This document shows, piece by piece, positions 23,350 to 33,465 of a DNA stretch of 64,000 bases. The notes below the pieces were generated by a model. That model saw only the letters and a program-made list of their open reading frames with translations. It ran no database searches and was not told where the DNA came from. Every line of letters starts with the position of its first letter. Within the stretch, counting starts at the first letter, position 1. This stretch comes from Buddleja alternifolia. Taxonomy: Eukaryota; Streptophyta; Magnoliopsida; Lamiales; Scrophulariaceae. Where the stretch lies: contig CM033406.1 in the NCBI GenBank assembly GCA_019426215.1, positions 6,897,001 through 6,961,000 of the forward strand. Reading direction: 5' to 3'. A program made the position numbers and the translations under genes.

Positions 23350-24675
23350 CTAGGGAAGAGCGTATTTTCCGAGATAATACCTTGGTTTTCGTTTCTTGGA
23401 TAGCATTCTCTTAATGCTTACCAGTTCATCGAACATCGAACGCCAATGTTTATTATCCGTCTTGGAAATCGCTTTGGTCTTTTCTTTACTTTCCCCCTTC
23501 TTGACTTCATCAAGGGACAATTTTAGATCAGCGACATCGCGGCGCAAAAGTCTAACTTCTTCGACTAGAAGAGCAATCTGTTGGGCGACACTCTGAGCGA
23601 CGGCATCGGATGAAGCGTGTCTGTCCGCATCAGCCGAAGCGCTCTGAGCAAGGTGACGATTGAATTCAGAGGAGAGCTCAGTGATAAGAGGGGACATGCT
23701 TTCCATGATAGCAATGGTGCTGTAATTTGAAGCGTTGGCAATGTCACGGCTTCGCGTATCAGACATTAAGCGAGTCTGTCTGTCAGCGGCTTCAGAAAGC
23801 TTGGAGCAGGAACCTTCGATGTGGTGAAACGAGTTCCGTACAGCCTTTCTGAAATCTCGGGCCTCTAAATCACTGTCTGAATCTGAATCTGAAGAAGGAC
23901 GCTCTGGGGACGGGAGAAGTCCGTAAGAACTTGAAACTGCAGCCTTGCCTTTGGTTTTATCTCTTAGGAGAGGGTCTACAGGCGCTTGAGCAATTTCAGC
24001 GTGCACTTCTTCAATTGCGTGATCCAAGGTAGAATCAGCAATCGCTGGGGGCTCAACTACTGGGGCGCTAGAAGAATCTGGCAAGGAAGCCTCAGGAAGA
24101 TGAGCGACTTCCGCAGTAGGAGCAGAATCTTCTTCCAGAATTTGGATTGAGGGAGGAGAAGGTTCTCTAATGCCAATAACCCAGAGGGGGCCAAGGGCTT
24201 CCATCACATGCCGGGGACTGATCAGGCTAGATTGCGGGATAAAGAATATAGCGTCTTCGCGCTCGTCAGTACTTAGTGCAAGTTGCACACCTTCTGGTAA
24301 AGCAATCCCTGATGTATATTTGTTGAAAAAGTCCAAAATCAACGGCATGAACGCTTGAGCTGCTTCTTGGTCCACTGGCCTAATCAGCGAGATCATCTTG
24401 GCCACTTGAATATTCTGTTCACTGAAGAGCACAGGGTGGAGAGTATATCCTCGGAAATCGTTTAACCCTGAATAGTGATTGAAACTTGTATCCAACGCTT
24501 GGACATTTTCTATCACTGCTCTCATATCTCGGTGGAACTCAGCAAACTCAGCGTGTTCTGTTGAAGTGTCAACACGAATCTGACTCTGGCCTTGAAGAAC
24601 TGGTTGTTTACTTGACGAAGCGTCTTCGTTGAGGTCAGGGAAGATTCGTTGAACAAAGTCTGCACGAGGATGCAA
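23350..24675 (-). CDS. Longest intact piece of the C1 extra frame: C-terminal 441 residues
   Basis: This part of the decayed gene is uninterrupted. In-frame coding continues upstream of the Met at 24675 (YIRQQLALFSQGGRYVL precedes HPRADF), so the Met is not the true start. Residues 1-180 look globular; 180-290 are Pro/Ser/Ala/Glu-rich with a SDSDSDSD run; about 290-410 have heptad-like leucines (QQIALLVEEVRLLRRDVADL) suggesting a coiled coil; the last 30 are basic. No enzyme motif is seen. It may mediate multimerisation; that is inference. Confidence 0.5.
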   Translation of the reverse strand: MHPRADFVQRIFPDLNEDASSSKQPVLQGQSQIRVDTSTEHAEFAEFHRDMRAVIENVQALDTSFNHYSGLNDFRGYTLHPVLFSEQNIQVAKMISLIRPVDQEAAQAFMPLILDFFNKYTSGIALPEGVQLALSTDEREDAIFFIPQSSLISPRHVMEALGPLWVIGIREPSPPSIQILEEDSAPTAEVAHLPEASLPDSSSAPVVEPPAIADSTLDHAIEEVHAEIAQAPVDPLLRDKTKGKAAVSSSYGLLPSPERPSSDSDSDSDLEARDFRKAVRNSFHHIEGSCSKLSEAADRQTRLMSDTRSRDIANASNYSTIAIMESMSPLITELSSEFNRHLAQSASADADRHASSDAVAQSVAQQIALLVEEVRLLRRDVADLKLSLDEVKKGESKEKTKAISKTDNKHWRSMFDELVSIKRMLSKKRKPRYYLGKYALP

Positions 24676-26384
24676 AACGTAGCGTCCGCCCTGGCTGAAT
24701 AAGGCGAGCTGCTGGCGAATGTAGCTTTCGATTGGCTATGTCTGTATCGTGGCAAAGTGCTAACATTCCCGGCAATTATCTGACGCTGTTGAAGCAAAAA
24801 GGTGGCAAATCCTCGGCGTCTGTATTCTATTCCAAAATTAAACAGGAATGGATATTTGACGAGTTCATCAAGGGTGTAGAAGTGAAGAACGAACTCTTCA
24901 GCCCATTTGGCTGTATCCATCATCCATCGTTTTTCCAAGTTTGTTCGCTTTGTTTTGCTCTTTTCTAGCTGCTAAGAATTTCTCGAAGCGTTCCGTTTCA
25001 TCATCATAGTCTTCAGCCCATAATCTGGCAAGATATTCACGAGCCTCATCTTCAATCCACGAGTTGACCGGATTTGGCGCTCCGCAACAAGCGAGCCTTT
25101 GCCTTTCCAGAGTTTGAGTGGATTAGGAGAGAGAGCGTTCTGGGGAGACTTGACAACGGAGGGGAGAGCAGAATATCCTATCTTATTGAGATCTTCCTCA
25201 TCAGGATTTTTGTTCCAATCACCCATGTGTGGGTTCTTGAAAACAATCTTGCTTGGGCGCAGAGGATAAAAGGACTCGTCCGAGCGACCGGTTAGAGTGA
25301 ATCGCTGTTGATCAAGGTCAGCTCTATTGAACACTGGACGACGAATGTACTCAAAGCGAGATTGAAGTCGCTCTAAGTCATATAGTCCTAGATCTGCAAT
25401 ACGCTCGAAAAACTCAAATTTCTTGGGTTGGACATATCGGGCCGATGGAGAGTGGTTTGAAAGTTATTTCCAACTCGGCAAGCATTTGCGCGTCACGTCT
25501 CTGGCGGCATAATAAAATTCGACGTCTGGATGATATCCGTGCGGGAAGAAATCAATGACACGAGGAGGAGGTCCGGTTGGCGTAGGAACAAGGGCAATAG
25601 CTTCTGTTGGAATGGGGGCCACTTCTATCGACCGCTCAGCGTTTAAAGTTGCTTCACTCGCTGATGAGCTTTCAGCGTCAGGAAGAACTTGGAATGCTTC
25701 TTTAGCAATATTCACAACAGTTGCCATGTCCACGTCTAGTTCAACTGGAATCTCCGAGAGAGGAGGGGCTTCAGCGATTGGTTCATCATGAGCTAAAACA
25801 TGTAAGCGATTGAGAAAAGCAAGCAAAAATTCCTACTGAGTAGAAATTTACAAAGAAAATACTACATCGCTACCCTGAGGACTATCATCGACTGTCTTAG
25901 TCGCTTGATCTGTTTCTTGGACAAGTTCCTCAGGCTCCTGAACTTCTTTCTTCGGGTTCTAAATCGATAAAAGAAGTTATTGGATCAGCACGAATAGGGA
26001 TATTTAGTTCTTCAAGCGTGTTGAGAACATAATGAATATCTGCTTCACTTGGTGAGCTGAGAGAATTTTTTGCTTTTATCCTAGCGTTAGAGACTTAGGA
26101 AACTAACGGGAAAGGATAGACTAATTTGCTTAGCAAATACTTACCCTGAACATTGGAAGCCTTTCAGATGGAGAAACGGCTTGAGGATCTGAGCTGATTT
26201 CGGGAACAGCGTCAGAAACGGAAGCACTCGCTGACTCTCTAAGCGCTGGATTTGTGGGAGCGCTAGAAGATACTGCGGGAGTGGGAGTAGAGTACGCCTT
26301 CGTGCAAGCGGTACTTCTTCTTCCACTGCTGTCTCTTCTTCCTCAGGAACGGAAAAGAAAAACGCTGGAGGAGGAGAAGGAGAC

Positions 26385-26996
26385 TTAGGCGAGGGAGAAG
26401 GAGAGAAGGGATCTTTTGTTCTTTTTGGGTTCCGGCTTCTTCTTCTTCAGTTCAGGCTTTTGCTTCTTTGCGGGCTTGGATGGCTCAGCGACTTTGAGAA
26501 TGATCTTTCTCTTAGGTCGCTTGACCACCACTTTTTCTGATGATGATGATGATGAAGACGCTTGATCTTCATCATCACTGCGAACAACACGCTGATCTTT
26601 TGGAACCGCTGCTCCGCCAGGTTTCCGCTGGTTAAGAAGCTCGCTTATCATTTTCTTGCCATAAAACTTGGTCGCTGGGATCTTTTTCCCAGAAGCTTGC
26701 GTATATTCGCTAGACCAGAGAATACGACTTAGCAAAATCCCGTAAGGCTTGGGATTAACAGACTTAGCCATCGCTGCTTTAAAGCGATTGAACACGTAAA
26801 GAGACCAGTTAACTTTTAACTTGGTCAGGATGGCAACCATCATCTTGTATTGAATGTTAGAGACTTTATCGAACGTCCCTTTTCTGCATTCAATAATCTT
26901 TGAACATATGTCAGCGAGGATGACATATTCGCCTTTCATATCGTTCTTCTTGAAGTTGGGCTCGTAGGCGTTGTGAACATCTTCTTTCTTTATCAC
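26385..26996 (-). CDS. N-terminal piece of the C1 extra frame, 203 residues
   Basis: Open from VIKKEDVHNAYEPNF upstream to a basic tail. The first 120 residues (ADICSKIIECRKGTF, MMVAILTKLKVNWSLYVFNR, PYGILLSRILWSSEY) look like a folded helical domain. Then come a 7-Ser tract with acidic residues and about 45 residues of Lys/Arg/Pro, a plausible nuclear localisation and nucleic-acid-binding tail. The frame ends early at a stop near 26385, after which coding resumes in another frame. Confidence 0.5.
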   Translation of the reverse strand: MIKKEDVHNAYEPNFKKNDMKGEYVILADICSKIIECRKGTFDKVSNIQYKMMVAILTKLKVNWSLYVFNRFKAAMAKSVNPKPYGILLSRILWSSEYTQASGKKIPATKFYGKKMISELLNQRKPGGAAVPKDQRVVRSDDEDQASSSSSSSEKVVVKRPKRKIILKVAEPSKPAKKQKPELKKKKPEPKKNKRSLLSFSLA

Positions 26997-27366
26997 GTCC
27001 CAAACTTTGGTAGCATTGCCGAGATTTACACGTTCTACCTCAATGCCAGTATTAGGCAGAACAAGTAATGAAGAAACCAGAGAAGGAGTGAGGACAAAGG
27101 TCTCTTTTGCAGAGGGGAAGACGCAGGATATGGAATTTTCGTCTTCAGAAATTTGACCATTGTAGAAAAGTGGAGAGATTCTTCTTCAAAGTAGTTGAAA
27201 GTAGTAGTAAGCATGTCTTTCAAACCAGATTCTTGAACGAGTGAAGAATCGTTCGAAGAGGGAAGTTCTGGTTATCAAAAAGATAGTCCAGTTAACCAAA
27301 AATCCGGCGTTAACTGTAACTGGTTTTAGTTGCTGTCTTGGAAGATTTTGAAACTTTGGGTGCCAT

Positions 27367-28190
27367 TGCTGAAAGTTGAAGCTTTTGAAGAAATAGAGGA
27401 ATTTTTTGTTTTGCCTTTGGAGAGAAAAGCTTTTACAGTAGGAAAGATTGGAAGTGATAAAGGTTTTCTGTAAAAGTCTTGGTGAGTTTAAATAGAAGGT
27501 GAAAGTAACTCCTCAATTGACAGATGAATGACACGTGTTCAGAGGTTATGACAAAGGAATCTGAACCGTGTACATTTAATTTCGGATGTCAAAAGGTGTG
27601 GTAAGTAGGGTACTATAACATTTTTCGGATCCGCAGTTAATTTGACAGTTTGAAAAAATTTGAAATTTTTCAGCGTGAAGTGCACGCGCCTGATAGTGTA
27701 CTGACACTTACTCAGACTCATGCAATCACTGAACCGCCTCGTTTTAGATCGGAATCATAACCGTCAGTTCGATTTGATAGGCACGTGTGGGTAGTTGTCA
27801 AATCGATCTTGTTGACTTATCCACACGTAATCTTTAGCGATGAAAACTATGCATGAATTTTTGAAATCGAGTACTTAGCGTTAAAGTGGAATCCTTTCAA
27901 CGCTGAGTCTTTTTCATAAATATCTCAATAAATGAATCAATCGCTTGGATTTATGAGAGACAACATTATTAGAGATTGATTTTGTCATGCATAAAAGATA
28001 AGAGCTAGTGATCAATGCTTAAGATTTTGAAAGTCATTTTTGATCACAGTCGCTTGATACATTGAAGTAATACAATTTTAGAGTTCCCCCTAAAGTTGAT
28101 GACTCATTTCAATTTTGATAAACGCTTTAGACATAAACATAAAGTGGATTCCCCTTAAATTATATGCCTATTACATATGATGCTTTATGA
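27367..28190 (-). promoter_or_regulatory. Spacer with TATA box between C1 pol and the extra frame
   Basis: Pol ends near 28190 (ELGMIDLNA then TAA). The following 820 bp have no coding content but show, on the minus strand, TATTTAAAC at 27486-27494, about 125 bp before the ATG at 27366, then a CT-rich leader (CTTTTCTCTCC). This is the layout of an independent promoter. Whether it is used is not known. Confidence 0.45.
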
Positions 28191-29545
28191 TTTAAGCGTT
28201 TAAATCGATCATACCTAATTCATTTCTCAAGTGAGAAAGCTTGTTCGTTGAGCGCTTTTGTGAAGATATCTGCCAGTTTTTTGTCAGTTCCCATGAAGTG
28301 CATGGAGATATCTTTCTTTTGAACATGGTCAGCAAGAAATGGTATCTAATGTCAATGTGTTTGGTTCTAGAATGAAGAACAGGATTGTTGGGTCATAGCT
28401 AAAGCACTTTGTTATCACAATGGATTGGGGTAGGACCTAGGATATTCCATAATCTCTAAGTTGTTGCCTCATCCAAAGGATTTGTGCCAACAACAGCTTC
28501 CAGCGGCTACATATTCTGCCTCAGCGGTAGAAGTCGCTATGGATTGTTGTTTCTTACTATGCCATGAAACTAGTCTATCACCTAGAAATTGACATGTACC
28601 ACTAGTACTTTTTCAATCTATTTGCATCCTGCAAAATCTGCATCTGAATAACCAATTAGTTCAAAAAAAGAATCCTGTGATACCATAAGCCCACATTTTG
28701 TGTGCCTTTTAGGTATTAAGGATCTTCTTGGTAGCAATTAAGTGTGATTCTCTAGGATCAGATTGAAAACGTGCACACATGCATACCGGAAACATAATAT
28801 CAGGTCTACTAGCGGTAAAATAAAATAAAGAAGTGATCCAATAATACCCTATAGTTAGTGATATCAATTTTCTTCCCACTTTCATCTTTATCTAACTAAG
28901 CGTCTGGTCATTGGAATTTTTGAAGATGACATTTTCCATACCAAATTCTTAATCATATCTCTAGTATATTTAGTTGGTTTATAAATATTCCATTAGGGAG
29001 TTGCTTAACTTGTAATCCCTAGAAGAAAGTTAATTCACCAATCATGCTCATTCAAATTGATCATTGCATCATTTTCGAAAATTTCTCACACAGTCGCTTA
29101 TTAGTAGAACCAAATATATATCACAACCCATAGATTTGGACTAAGAGAATATCTTTATTAGGGCAATTTTAAATAACGTTGTGTAAACGCTGCCTTTTGA
29201 AAAGCCTTTACCTATAAGGAAGATAGAGAGAGTGTCATACCATGTGCTCTTGGTGCTTGTTTAAGGCCATAGAGTGCCTTATCCAGTTGTAGACCATACT
29301 TTTGCCATGGGTTGTGATGAATCCTGGTGGTTGCTCCACATAGACTTCTTCTTGGAGTTTACCATTCAGAATGCACTCTTCACGTCCATTTTGGTAATAC
29401 TGTGAACTTGTTGAATGCGGCAAACGCTAGGTAACATCCTAATTGCTTCAAGACGGGCTACTGGGGCATATAGTTTCATCAAAATCCATACCTCTTCTTG
29501 ACAATAACCCTGAGCGGCGACTAATCTAGCTGTTTTTTCTTATAA
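28190..29545 (-). pseudogene. Copia C1 reverse transcriptase and RNase H remnant
   Basis: Minus-strand translation with several stops gives copia RT (ARLVAAQGYCQEE, LYAPVARLEAIRML, MDVKSAF, LQEEVYVEQPPGFITTHGKS) followed by RNase H (LIGYSDADFAGCK, LVSWHSKKQQSIATSTAEAEYVAAGS) and the C-terminal ELGMIDLNA. The central RT part with YVDD is too decayed or deleted to trace. The frame is cut on its N-terminal side by the run of Ns. Confidence 0.85.
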
Positions 29546-29645
29546 NNNNNNNNNNNNNNNNNNNNNNNNNNNNNNNNNNNNNNNNNNNNNNNNNNNNNNN
29601 NNNNNNNNNNNNNNNNNNNNNNNNNNNNNNNNNNNNNNNNNNNNN
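29546..29645. other. Assembly gap of 100 Ns
   Basis: Exactly 100 unknown bases, a conventional placeholder for a gap of unknown size. It interrupts C1 and precedes DNA that belongs to neither C1 nor the next element. Confidence 0.98.
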
Positions 29646-29985
29646 GACATGCATAGTAGGTGATATATAATGACGTATAATTTTATCATACCACTCGTCG
29701 TATTACTCTTCTGTAGTGCAGCGTCAGTGACTATTTTCTCCCACACCGGAACGAACAAGTCGATAATTCCCACATTGCAAGTCAGCCTATGGAATGTCTC
29801 CCAGTTTCATACTATGTGCCCCTTGCGGTCGATTCCATACAAGTAGAAATTATTAAATTCAGGCTCACGAGGAATCCCTTGTCGTAGTCCAAACTGGCAT
29901 AAAAGTCGTTCGGGATAATGCCCCTCAATGATGGCATAGAATATCAACGGACAAGTTGATATCTACACTCTTCGTTCAAGACATT
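29646..29985. other. Unassigned 340-bp block between gap and Athila element
   Basis: Minus-strand translation gives patches such as RGIIPNDFYASLDYDKGF and, near the gap, EWYDKIIRHYIS separated by stops. The latter loosely recalls plant mobile domain proteins, a weak resemblance. It does not match the flank expected for the following element. Confidence 0.3.
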
Positions 29986-31433
29986 TGATAAGTTCACATT
30001 TTACAAATTTTTTACCCCTTTGATTTAGGTATTTTCGTCATAATTTAGTAATGAATATCCTGCATAGTGCTTTGATTTGTTTCAATTTCATATGTGTAGG
30101 GATGTAAGTCAAATAGATCAATTATTGAGTAAGAAGGCAGAACAAGAGAAGGAAAAGCAAAGAAAAATATGAATCTGCCATTCTGGACCGCGGCACAGAA
30201 CCGCGGCACTAAACCTGGCGCAAGACCGCGGTCGCGGTACAATGCCAAATGAGAAACCCGGATAGGACCGCGGCACAGGACCGCGGCCTTCGGCGCCCAG
30301 AACACCGCGGCCCTGTTATGACCCTTCGGCACCCTGTTAGACCTCGGCAAACCGCGGCATGACTTGCTTTTTAGAACGCGGGCACCGTGCCGCGGCACTG
30401 CTTGCCATCCGAGCCGCGGTCGGTTTAGAATGTGTGCCGCGGTCGATTTGCCCGATGCCCTAATTTTAAGTCCGCCGTTTTCCTCCTTTATAACACACTT
30501 TTCTCTTGGAAAACACTTACACTTGTTCTAAAAAAACATAGGGAAGCCATAGGAAGACCAAGGAAGCTTGAGGAGCCATTTTCATCATCAAAAGCTTGGA
30601 TTCACACCTTGTAATAGGGAGTAATTCAACTCTTTCTCTTTGATTAGTTTATCAACTATGTCTTATAGAATTGTTGAATCATTTGTTATTATAAGTATGA
30701 GCTAAGCATCTTTGTGGTTGGGTTATGTAAATACTTTGTGATGTTTTGTGTTTAATGAATGATTAATTTCCGGATTTATTACATTCTTGTTACATGTTTG
30801 ATTTTATGCTTAATGCTTTCACATGAATGATCACCATGTGTTTGATATAATGCTTTGTCTTGAGACCGAGAGGAGATAGATAAAGGGAGATCGAAAAATC
30901 AAACATCATAACGTAACAATTGACTAGAGATAGAATCGATTGCGTTGTGTGGCTTTTTGTGATAAGATGACCCGATTGAATGTAGGATCTTCGTAAACAA
31001 GGAACTCTTTTGAACCTAAATGCATGTTAGTTAATTCAATCTTCACTATAGAGATATAGGGAGTTGTTAACTAGTATAGGCTTGTTATTTCAAGAGATTG
31101 AATAATAAATACGTTAGGGGTTTCGCCATAACAAGGGCGTCCTAAAAATCCGGATAATTAAGAGTTCATGAACATAGAATAGAACATAGTAGGATCATAA
31201 CCCAATCACCTCTTCCATTTGATTTATTACCTTGATAATCATTTAGTTATCTTTAGTTATTTTCATAGTATAAACACCTATCATCTTATAAATTGATTTA
31301 GCTTAGAAATAGGTAATATAGCAATTACGAGCATTGAATCCAATTGTCCCTGTGGAGACGATACACCCCGGGCTAAATAGTCCACTTTATTACTTTGCAC
31401 GACCTAGTATACTTGCTAGGATTTCGCGTGTCA
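29986..31433 (+). repeat. 5' LTR of Athila-like element 1
   Basis: Starts TGATAAGTTCACATTTTAC and ends TCGCGTGTCA, 1448 bp. U3 holds ten CCGCGG sites within about 260 bp (30185-30445). A TATA-like CTTTATAACAC lies at about 30485-30495, followed by a leader with GGAAAACACTTACAC. Confidence 0.95.
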
Positions 31434-31439
31434 AGTTTT

Positions 31440-31457
31440 TGGCGCCGTTGCCGGGGA
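31440..31457 (+). promoter_or_regulatory. Primer binding site, tRNA-Asp type
   Basis: TGGCGCCGTTGCCGGGGA, six bases after the LTR, is complementary to the 3' end of plant tRNA-Asp(GUC) as I remember it, the usual Athila/Tat primer. Confidence 0.85.
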
Positions 31458-31504
31458 CAATTGCGTTATTTAATATTGTAATTCACTTATCTATTCTAAG
31501 ACTA

Positions 31505-31660
31505 AGTTGCTGTTTTTGCATTTTGGTTTGCTGTTTTTGCGTTTAAAGTTGCTGTTTTTGTTTTGTGTTTTGGTTTGTTGTTTTTATGGTTTAGTTGCTG
31601 TTTTTATGTTAAAAATTGCTGTTTTTGCGTTTTGGTTTGCTGTTTTTACGTTTTAATTTT
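31505..31660 (+). repeat. Seven-copy TTGCTGTTTTT repeat in the leader
   Basis: Imperfect units of about 20-26 bp beginning TTGCTGTTTTTGCG or close variants follow each other between primer site and gag. In an RNA they give a U-rich, regularly spaced leader, possibly for packaging or translation; this is inference. Confidence 0.8.
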
Positions 31661-31704
31661 GGTTCTTTTGATTCTATTGTTAGGTTGACTTCTTTGAGTA
31701 TTGC

Positions 31705-33465
31705 ATGACCCGCACATCTCAAGGAAACCTTGAAGATTTTGATTCCGAGATCGAGCGCACTTTCAATAGAAGAAGACGAGCACAAAGCTTAAACGAGAAT
31801 CAATTTGAGGCAATGGAAGGGAACAATCCCGTTAATTTAGAGGACCCGGGAATTCAAGCCTTGATTCAAGCCGCTGTTGCTGCCACTTTAGCACAAAGAC
31901 AAGAGCAAGCTCCCCGTCCTTTACGTGATTATATGCAACCCACTGTTCATGGAGCCGCTGGTGCTATCGTACTACCCACGGTAGAAGCAAACAATTTTAC
32001 AATATCACCGGCTATTCTTCAACTCATTTCCAATGAACAATATCGGGGTACGGCGGATGAGTCACCACATGCTCACATTACCAAGTTCCTTAGCTATTTG
32101 AGCACATTTCGACAAAATGGAGTGACCGATGATGCCATTAGAATGAGACTCTTTCCGTTCTCATTGAGGGATAAAGCAAGAGCTTGGCTTGACTCATTGC
32201 CAACGGCATCCATTCATACTTGGGACCAGTTGGTGGAGAAGTTTTTGAGTAAGTATTTTCCACCGGGGAAAACAGCCGCTATCAAAGTTGAGATACAAGG
32301 ATTTCGACAAATGGAGGGAGAGTCACTCTATGAAGCACTTGAAAGATTCAAGGAACTTCTCCGAAAATGCCCTCACCATGGTTTTGCAGTTTGGACTCAA
32401 GTGACCATCTTTTATCAAGGCCTTGGACCCGGCCTTCGCACTCATCTAGACGCAGCTGCGGGTGGTTCACTCATGAATTTACCACCACAAGCGGCTTGGG
32501 AAATGATCGATAGAATGTCGGAAAATAACTACCAATGGCCTACCGAGAGAGTAATACTTCCAAAGAAGGCGAGTGGAGTTTATGAAGTGGAAGCTTCCAC
32601 TTCACTAGCTAATCAAGTAGAACTATTGCACAAGAAATTGGATGCTATGAATTTCTCGGTAAACCAAGTGCAAACGTTGTGTGAAAATTGTGGTGGAAAT
32701 CATCACATTACGGAGTGTCAACATGGCAGTCAATCTTATCATTCCGAATGTGTTGAAGATGCGAATTATGTGCAAAATTCAAATAGGACACAAAACGATC
32801 CATTTTCTGAAAAATATAATCCGGGGTGGAGAAATCACCCAAACTTCTCATGGAGTAACAACAACAATGTGGTGAAGCAACCTCCCGGGTTTCAATCACA
32901 CGGTGATAGACCGCCATTTCAACGTCAAGGGGGTTTTCAACCCAACACATTTCACAAACAAGGAAGTTACCAACCACAAGAAAAGAAACCGAGTTTTGAG
33001 GAATTGATGCTCCAATATATAAAGAAAAATGATGAACGGTGTCACAACCTTGAAATTAATGTGAGCAACATACAAACTCAATTGGGACAATTGGCTAGTC
33101 AACTCTCAGGTAGAACACCAGGATCGCTACCTAGCGACACCGAGAAAAACCCGAAAGAACAGGTTCAGGCCATCGCATTGAGAAGTGGTAAAAACGTTGG
33201 TGCTGAAAATTTACAAAAATCCGACTTGAACCGCGGCACTGAACCGCGGCCTGAAATTCCAGTGTCCAATTTTTCCGAACAGGACCGCGGCACTGAACCG
33301 CGGCACACCATCTCAGACAAACAGTTTTCCGAACAGGACCGCGGCACACCACCGAACCGCGGTCCAATGCCGCGGCACAGTTACCTGTTTCGGACAACGG
33401 CAAATCTGCATCCCGCACTGCTCCTGAACCTGTACAGCCACGACCACCTTTTCCTTTGGCACTAA
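31705..33465 (+). CDS. gag: Gag polyprotein of Athila-like element 1
   Basis: ATG at 31705 ([20 protein letters not shown]). The retrotransposon gag domain spans residues about 110-270 ([72 protein letters not shown]). A zinc-knuckle-like [13 protein letters not shown] lies near residue 325. A Gln/Asn-rich region and a linker follow, with four DRGTEPR/NRGTEPR-like units encoded by CCGCGG words at 33228-33372. Gag forms the virus-like particle. The coherent frame leaves this ORF near 33375; the last about 28 residues are out of frame and probably not native. The protease continues in the next frame. Confidence 0.9.
   Translation: MTRTSQGNLEDFDSEIERTFNRRRRAQSLNENQFEAMEGNNPVNLEDPGIQALIQAAVAATLAQRQEQAPRPLRDYMQPTVHGAAGAIVLPTVEANNFTISPAILQLISNEQYRGTADESPHAHITKFLSYLSTFRQNGVTDDAIRMRLFPFSLRDKARAWLDSLPTASIHTWDQLVEKFLSKYFPPGKTAAIKVEIQGFRQMEGESLYEALERFKELLRKCPHHGFAVWTQVTIFYQGLGPGLRTHLDAAAGGSLMNLPPQAAWEMIDRMSENNYQWPTERVILPKKASGVYEVEASTSLANQVELLHKKLDAMNFSVNQVQTLCENCGGNHHITECQHGSQSYHSECVEDANYVQNSNRTQNDPFSEKYNPGWRNHPNFSWSNNNNVVKQPPGFQSHGDRPPFQRQGGFQPNTFHKQGSYQPQEKKPSFEELMLQYIKKNDERCHNLEINVSNIQTQLGQLASQLSGRTPGSLPSDTEKNPKEQVQAIALRSGKNVGAENLQKSDLNRGTEPRPEIPVSNFSEQDRGTEPRHTISDKQFSEQDRGTPPNRGPMPRHSYLFRTTANLHPALLLNLYSHDHLFLWH

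Larger units (their letters stand above)
23350..27366 (-). pseudogene. Long extra (post-pol) reading frame of copia C1, decayed
   Basis: A coding region of about 4.0 kb (about 1300 residues) reads on the minus strand from ATG at 27366 (MAPKVSKSSKTATK, stop after 18 codons) to a TAG/TAA near 23350 (ending KRKPRYYLGKYALP). Coherent segments in order: an N-terminal globular part with KVNWSLYVFNRF (26.9-26.6 kb), a Ser/Asp tract and Lys-rich NLS-like stretch (KRPKRKIILK, KKKKPEPKKNK), Pro/Ala/Glu-rich linkers, a middle domain containing WAEDYDDETERFEKFLAARK (about 25.0 kb), and a C-terminal half with predicted coiled coil. Frame changes or stops occur near 27310, 27150, 26385, 25830-25460, 25070, 24900 and 24727. 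I suspect relation to the putative plant transposon protein family (PF20167), unproven. Position after RNase H parallels env-like ORFs of Sirevirus and Athila elements. Confidence 0.6.
21312..29545 (-). mobile_element. Copia element C1, 3' half, with an extra post-pol reading frame
   Basis: Minus-strand order from the gap leftwards: RT-RNase H remnant (29545-28190), a promoter-like spacer (28190-27367), a long decayed extra frame (27366-23350), a 3' UTR and polypurine tract (to 22820), and the 3' LTR (22819-21312). RT sequence marks it as Ty1/copia. Gag, protease, integrase and 5' LTR are absent because the scaffold gap begins inside RT. CGCTT/AAGCG words occur throughout, in both LTR and coding DNA. 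Other copies of the family lie at 51794-52917 and from 63836 onward. Confidence 0.8.

Noticed and set aside
30045..30398. Minus-strand frame in the 5' LTR, repeated in the 3' LTR
   Set aside because: The frame is a by-product of the GC-rich words and differs between LTRs by frame breaks.
31505..31660. Possible CRISPR-like array in the repeated leader
   Set aside because: The units are adjacent and degenerate with no unique spacers, and the host is a plant.
33131..33418. Minus-strand frames with repeated CRGPV-like units
   Set aside because: They are antisense of the CCGCGG repeats in gag.
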